64,000 nt of DNA from an uncultured Bacteroidales bacterium (GTDB lineage: Bacteria; Bacteroidota; Bacteroidia; Bacteroidales; UBA932), in NCBI GenBank assembly GCA_900319405.1, contig ONOH01000011.1, positions 34,612 to 98,611 on the forward strand, read 5' to 3'. Of this stretch, positions 61,379-64,000 are shown in pieces. Every line of letters starts with the position of its first letter. Position 1 is the first letter of the stretch. The translations under genes were made by a program, and so were the position numbers. The notes below the pieces were generated by a model. The model saw only the letters and a program-made list of their open reading frames with translations, did no database searches and had not been told where the DNA came from.

Positions 61379-63715
61379 CTACTCGTTCTTTAGCGATTCC
61401 ACGGGATTCGCCCGGGCTATGTGCAGGCAATTCAGCACCACCACGCCCAGCACAATCAGCAGCACCAAGGCGGCTCCACCAATGAAATAGAGCGGATTCA
61501 GCGACACTTTTTCAGCAAACTGCTCCAGCCACTTATGGGCCACAAAGTAGGCGGCCACGCAGGCAATCACAGCCATTATGGCGGACAGTTTCATGATGTC
61601 CTTTGCGAAAACGCTCAGGATATCCCGGGAGGTAGCGCCGTTGATCTTGCGCACGGCCATTTCCTTTGACCTCCGCAGGCTCTCATCCTTGATGAAACCA
61701 ATCAATCCCAGCAGCGCAATCAGCAGCGAGAACACGGCCCCCAGCGCCATGGTGTTGCGCATCTTCTTACTGTCGGCATAGGCGGCACGCATCTCTTCCT
61801 CGTAAGAAACAATGTTGATTTCCTTGTCGGGCAGCGCTCCGTTCAAAGCGCTGCGCACTTTCTCCAACGCGTCCGGACGCACCTTGAAGAGGATGTGCGG
61901 CATCCACGATGACATCGAGCCAATCTCGCCGTAGAATAGGGCGCTCGGGCGCTGGTCTACACCCTGCAGATTGCCGATAAGGTAACTCTTGTACACACCT
62001 GAAATGGTGAAATAACTCAGCTCCGAATCGCGTGAGCGGTCGTGACCGGTAATGAACACTTGCTTGCCCACGGCGCCATCGCTCCAGTCCGTAAACTCGG
62101 CTATCTTCTTCACAAACTTCTCATCTACAACGATTTCTGAAGAGTCTCTAGGTGCACGGCCTTCCAGGAACTCAATGCCCATCAGGTCGTAGAAGCCTTC
62201 AGAGCATTCGTACTGGTCGGCAATATTGAAGAGTTCGCGGTCATCGTCGGGCAAATACACGTTGTCGCCATTGGAGCCCGCATACGGCAGGTTGTAGCTG
62301 GCGGCAACCCCCGCCACCTCCGGAATACGCCGGAGCGCTTCAGCGGCACGGACCTGCGCCTGACGGTCACCGTCGAACATATCGAAATAATAGAGGTCCT
62401 TGTAGTCATAACCCGTATCGGCATGGGACACCTTCTGGTACTGCCGGCCGATGATAAGCATCATCACCACCAGAAACACGTTGATAAGCACCTGCACGCC
62501 CAGGAGACCGAGTTTCCAGTTCCGAGAGTTCTCGGTATAGTTTTTAAGCGCAGCATACACTGGAATCCGCTGATACAACTCTGCGGGAACCACGATGGAA
62601 ATGACAAGCACGAATACCAGCACGGCGAGGATGGCCATAATGCTCTGAGGCACCAACAGCGTCTGGAAAGGTACCCCCAGAAGATTCTCAACAATCCCCC
62701 TGCCGGCGAAGATGATAACGGCCGCAAGGCCCATGGAAAGCAAGATATGGGTAGAGGCTTCCTTCGTCAGCATCCCGTAGATGTGCTTACCCTCAGCGCC
62801 GTAGCACTTGCGCACGCCCACTTCCTTGGAGCGTTTCACCAGGGAAGAAATCACAATCAGGATGTAGTTCAGCAGGGAAATCAGGATGAGCAGGGCTGCC
62901 ACTATGGAAAGTAAAATCACCTGTTGACGTACTTCCGGGGCCGATGTGTGCATGGTACTGAAAGGTTTCAGGAAATAGCGAAAAGTGTTTCCTTGGGCCT
63001 CTATACGCTCCAGCGGCTGATGGGCCTCCTGCATCTTGCGGATAGCATCCGAAAGCGTTGCAGGATCCACGCCAGGAGCCAGCTTCACATAGCCCTTATA
63101 CCGGTCGTTGCCGTTCCAGTTGTCCGTGCTCTGCTTACCGTAGGTTTCCATCGACAGGAGGATGTCGTAGTCCAGGCTGCCGTTCTTGGGGAAGTCCTCA
63201 AAAACACCCTCGATGGTCATTTTCAGGCCATCCATATCGGCATTCGCAATCTGTTTACCGATGCATTCCTGTAATCCGCCCAACTTCTCAGCGAAGCTCC
63301 GGCTCACCATTACGCCGCCCCATTTTCCCAGCGCTTTCACCGGTTCTCCTGCGAGAATCGGCCGGTCGAAGACCTTGAAAAAGCAGGTGTCGGCACAGAC
63401 CAGCGTAGCCTTCAGCTTGTTACCGTCCTCGTCCAGATAAGTGTCGCCATTGAATACATACGTGGTACGCGTGCCACATTCAACGCCGGGGACCTCCTCC
63501 ATGAAGCCCACGGCCACGGCGCCGCTCACCTGGCCATAGTCCTTCTCATTCCCCTGCATGGAAATCCAGGTGTTGATGGTGTATACCCGGTCGATGTCTT
63601 TGTAGAAGCTGTCGTAACTCAGCTCAAAGAACACCTTGGCAATGAGCACAATGCCCACGGCCAGCCCGATGCCCAGGGAGAGGACTTTGATGAAAATATC
63701 GTTTTTTGTTCTCAC
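61379..63715 (-). CDS. FtsX/MacB-type ABC permease (copy 3)
   Basis: From GTG 63715 (MRTKNDIFIKVLSLGIGL) the 778-aa product has the same FtsX/MacB layout as copies 1 and 2, ending in LNCLHIARANPVESLKNE. A frame to 63787 exists but runs through an inverted repeat and has an odd sequence, so GTG is preferred. It lies downstream of the ABC ATPase at 63829-64000, and is the likeliest direct partner. Confidence 0.8.
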   Translation of the reverse strand: MRTKNDIFIKVLSLGIGLAVGIVLIAKVFFELSYDSFYKDIDRVYTINTWISMQGNEKDYGQVSGAVAVGFMEEVPGVECGTRTTYVFNGDTYLDEDGNKLKATLVCADTCFFKVFDRPILAGEPVKALGKWGGVMVSRSFAEKLGGLQECIGKQIANADMDGLKMTIEGVFEDFPKNGSLDYDILLSMETYGKQSTDNWNGNDRYKGYVKLAPGVDPATLSDAIRKMQEAHQPLERIEAQGNTFRYFLKPFSTMHTSAPEVRQQVILLSIVAALLILISLLNYILIVISSLVKRSKEVGVRKCYGAEGKHIYGMLTKEASTHILLSMGLAAVIIFAGRGIVENLLGVPFQTLLVPQSIMAILAVLVFVLVISIVVPAELYQRIPVYAALKNYTENSRNWKLGLLGVQVLINVFLVVMMLIIGRQYQKVSHADTGYDYKDLYYFDMFDGDRQAQVRAAEALRRIPEVAGVAASYNLPYAGSNGDNVYLPDDDRELFNIADQYECSEGFYDLMGIEFLEGRAPRDSSEIVVDEKFVKKIAEFTDWSDGAVGKQVFITGHDRSRDSELSYFTISGVYKSYLIGNLQGVDQRPSALFYGEIGSMSSWMPHILFKVRPDALEKVRSALNGALPDKEINIVSYEEEMRAAYADSKKMRNTMALGAVFSLLIALLGLIGFIKDESLRRSKEMAVRKINGATSRDILSVFAKDIMKLSAIMAVIACVAAYFVAHKWLEQFAEKVSLNPLYFIGGAALVLLIVLGVVVLNCLHIARANPVESLKNE

Positions 63716-63748
63716 TTTATTTAACGGATAGTCGTTAGGCGCGGTTAA

Positions 63749-63767
63749 CGTCCCACAACATGGGACG
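63749..63767. promoter_or_regulatory. Inverted repeat A (CGTCCCA/TGGGACG)
   Basis: CGTCCCA and TGGGACG, 7-bp arms with a 5-base spacer, between permease copy 3 and the ATPase gene. It shares the core of repeat B. Confidence 0.65.
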
Positions 63768-63790
63768 ATAGCAGCATTTTGCGCCATTTT

Positions 63791-63827
63791 TGCAGTTATC
63801 GTCCCAAAATGTGGGACGATAACTGCA
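63791..63827. promoter_or_regulatory. Inverted repeat B, perfect 16-bp arms
   Basis: TGCAGTTATCGTCCCA and TGGGACGATAACTGCA flank AAATG. The stop of the ATPase gene is at 63829, so the repeat lies directly after it. It may be an activator site for the permease or a transcript hairpin. Confidence 0.7.
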
Positions 63828-63828
63828 C

Positions 63829-64000
63829 TTAAAGTTCATTCTTCACGTCTGACACAATCTGACCGTCGAACAGGTCAATGGTCCTCTGTGCCTGTGCCGC
63901 ATCCTTCTGGGAGTGGGTCACCATCACGATGGTCGTGCCTTCGGCGTTGAGCTCCTTCAGCAGGTCCATAACCTCCTTGCCATTCTTGGAGTCGAGGTTA
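63829..64000 (-). CDS. ABC transporter ATP-binding protein, C-terminal part
   Basis: The frame is open to the right edge; 57 residues are seen. They include NLDSKNGKEVMDLLKELN (after the Walker B/D-loop) and TTIVMVTHSQKDAAQ, the H-loop region of a MacB/LolD-type ATPase. It should energise permease copy 3, and perhaps the two other copies. Confidence 0.88.
   Translation of the reverse strand, partial: NLDSKNGKEVMDLLKELNAEGTTIVMVTHSQKDAAQAQRTIDLFDGQIVSDVKNEL

Noticed and set aside
63716-63787. Longer start for permease copy 3 at 63787
   Set aside because: The added residues run through inverted repeat A and do not look like a membrane-protein N-terminus; GTG 63715 starts directly before the first membrane helix.
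63760-63800. Sigma-54 promoter before permease copy 3
   Set aside because: A TGGC and a GC are present on the minus strand, but the spacing between GG and GC is not 10.

Overview
The window is a stretch of a Bacteroidales chromosome. The genome is GC-rich for that order. The evidence is the recurrent TAnnTTTG -7 promoter boxes (several with TTTG/TTG about 19-20 bp upstream), Bacteroidota families (DUF4251, S46 peptidase, C69 dipeptidase, paralogous FtsX/MacB permeases, ORF6N protein), a thrA-type aspartokinase/homoserine dehydrogenase next to metX and metY, and dispersed GTCATTCTGAGC...GCGAAGAATCT repeats. The genus cannot be fixed from the sequence. No rRNA, tRNA or CRISPR array was seen.

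Layout. (1) 1-9.4 kb: pncB 3' end, DUF4251 lipoprotein, a three-gene envelope operon (anchored helical protein, 999-aa metallopeptidase/propeller/barrel protein, PrsW protease), a deoxyribosyltransferase-like lipoprotein, two small envelope-type proteins, an inositol-phosphatase-family enzyme and a TlpA-like thioredoxin. (2) 9.4-24.0 kb: an accessory island. It holds a split HipA kinase system (hipBST) with operator-like sites; a leftward operon of WYL-macrodomain fusion, unknown protein, OGG-fold glycosylase and DUF2779 nuclease; and a rightward set starting with an extraordinary cytosine-free gene, followed by a DUF6939/Tudor protein, a WG-repeat protein, an AAA+ ATPase and a small membrane protein. 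The island is bracketed by a 22-bp exact direct repeat; the left copy is fused to a 65-bp near-identical piece of the S46 peptidase gene that lies just beyond the right end. (3) 24-53 kb: mostly housekeeping (S46 peptidase, nucleoside phosphorylases, thrA-metX-metY with a divergent Lrp regulator, ClpC lacking its M-domain, LolA, gyrA, PhoH, leuS, two YitT transporters). (4) 53-64 kb: AraC-type and pseudouridine synthase genes, a plug-only lipoprotein, then three paralogous FtsX/MacB permeases and an ABC ATPase on the minus strand, interrupted by a plus-strand ORF6N pseudogene and a hicAB toxin-antitoxin pair.

Most notable is 18537-19219. Only 5 of about 690 coding-strand bases are C, the depletion begins and ends with the coding region, and the encoded HAD-like protein almost lacks Ala, Pro, His, Gln and Thr. 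It sits behind a strong promoter and a perfect inverted repeat, divergent from the WYL-macrodomain regulator and beside genes for an OGG-fold glycosylase and a protein with an RNA-polymerase-binding-type Tudor domain. I propose, as inference, that these genes form an undescribed stress or defence system in which one transcript is built to need no cytidine, or one DNA template no guanine.
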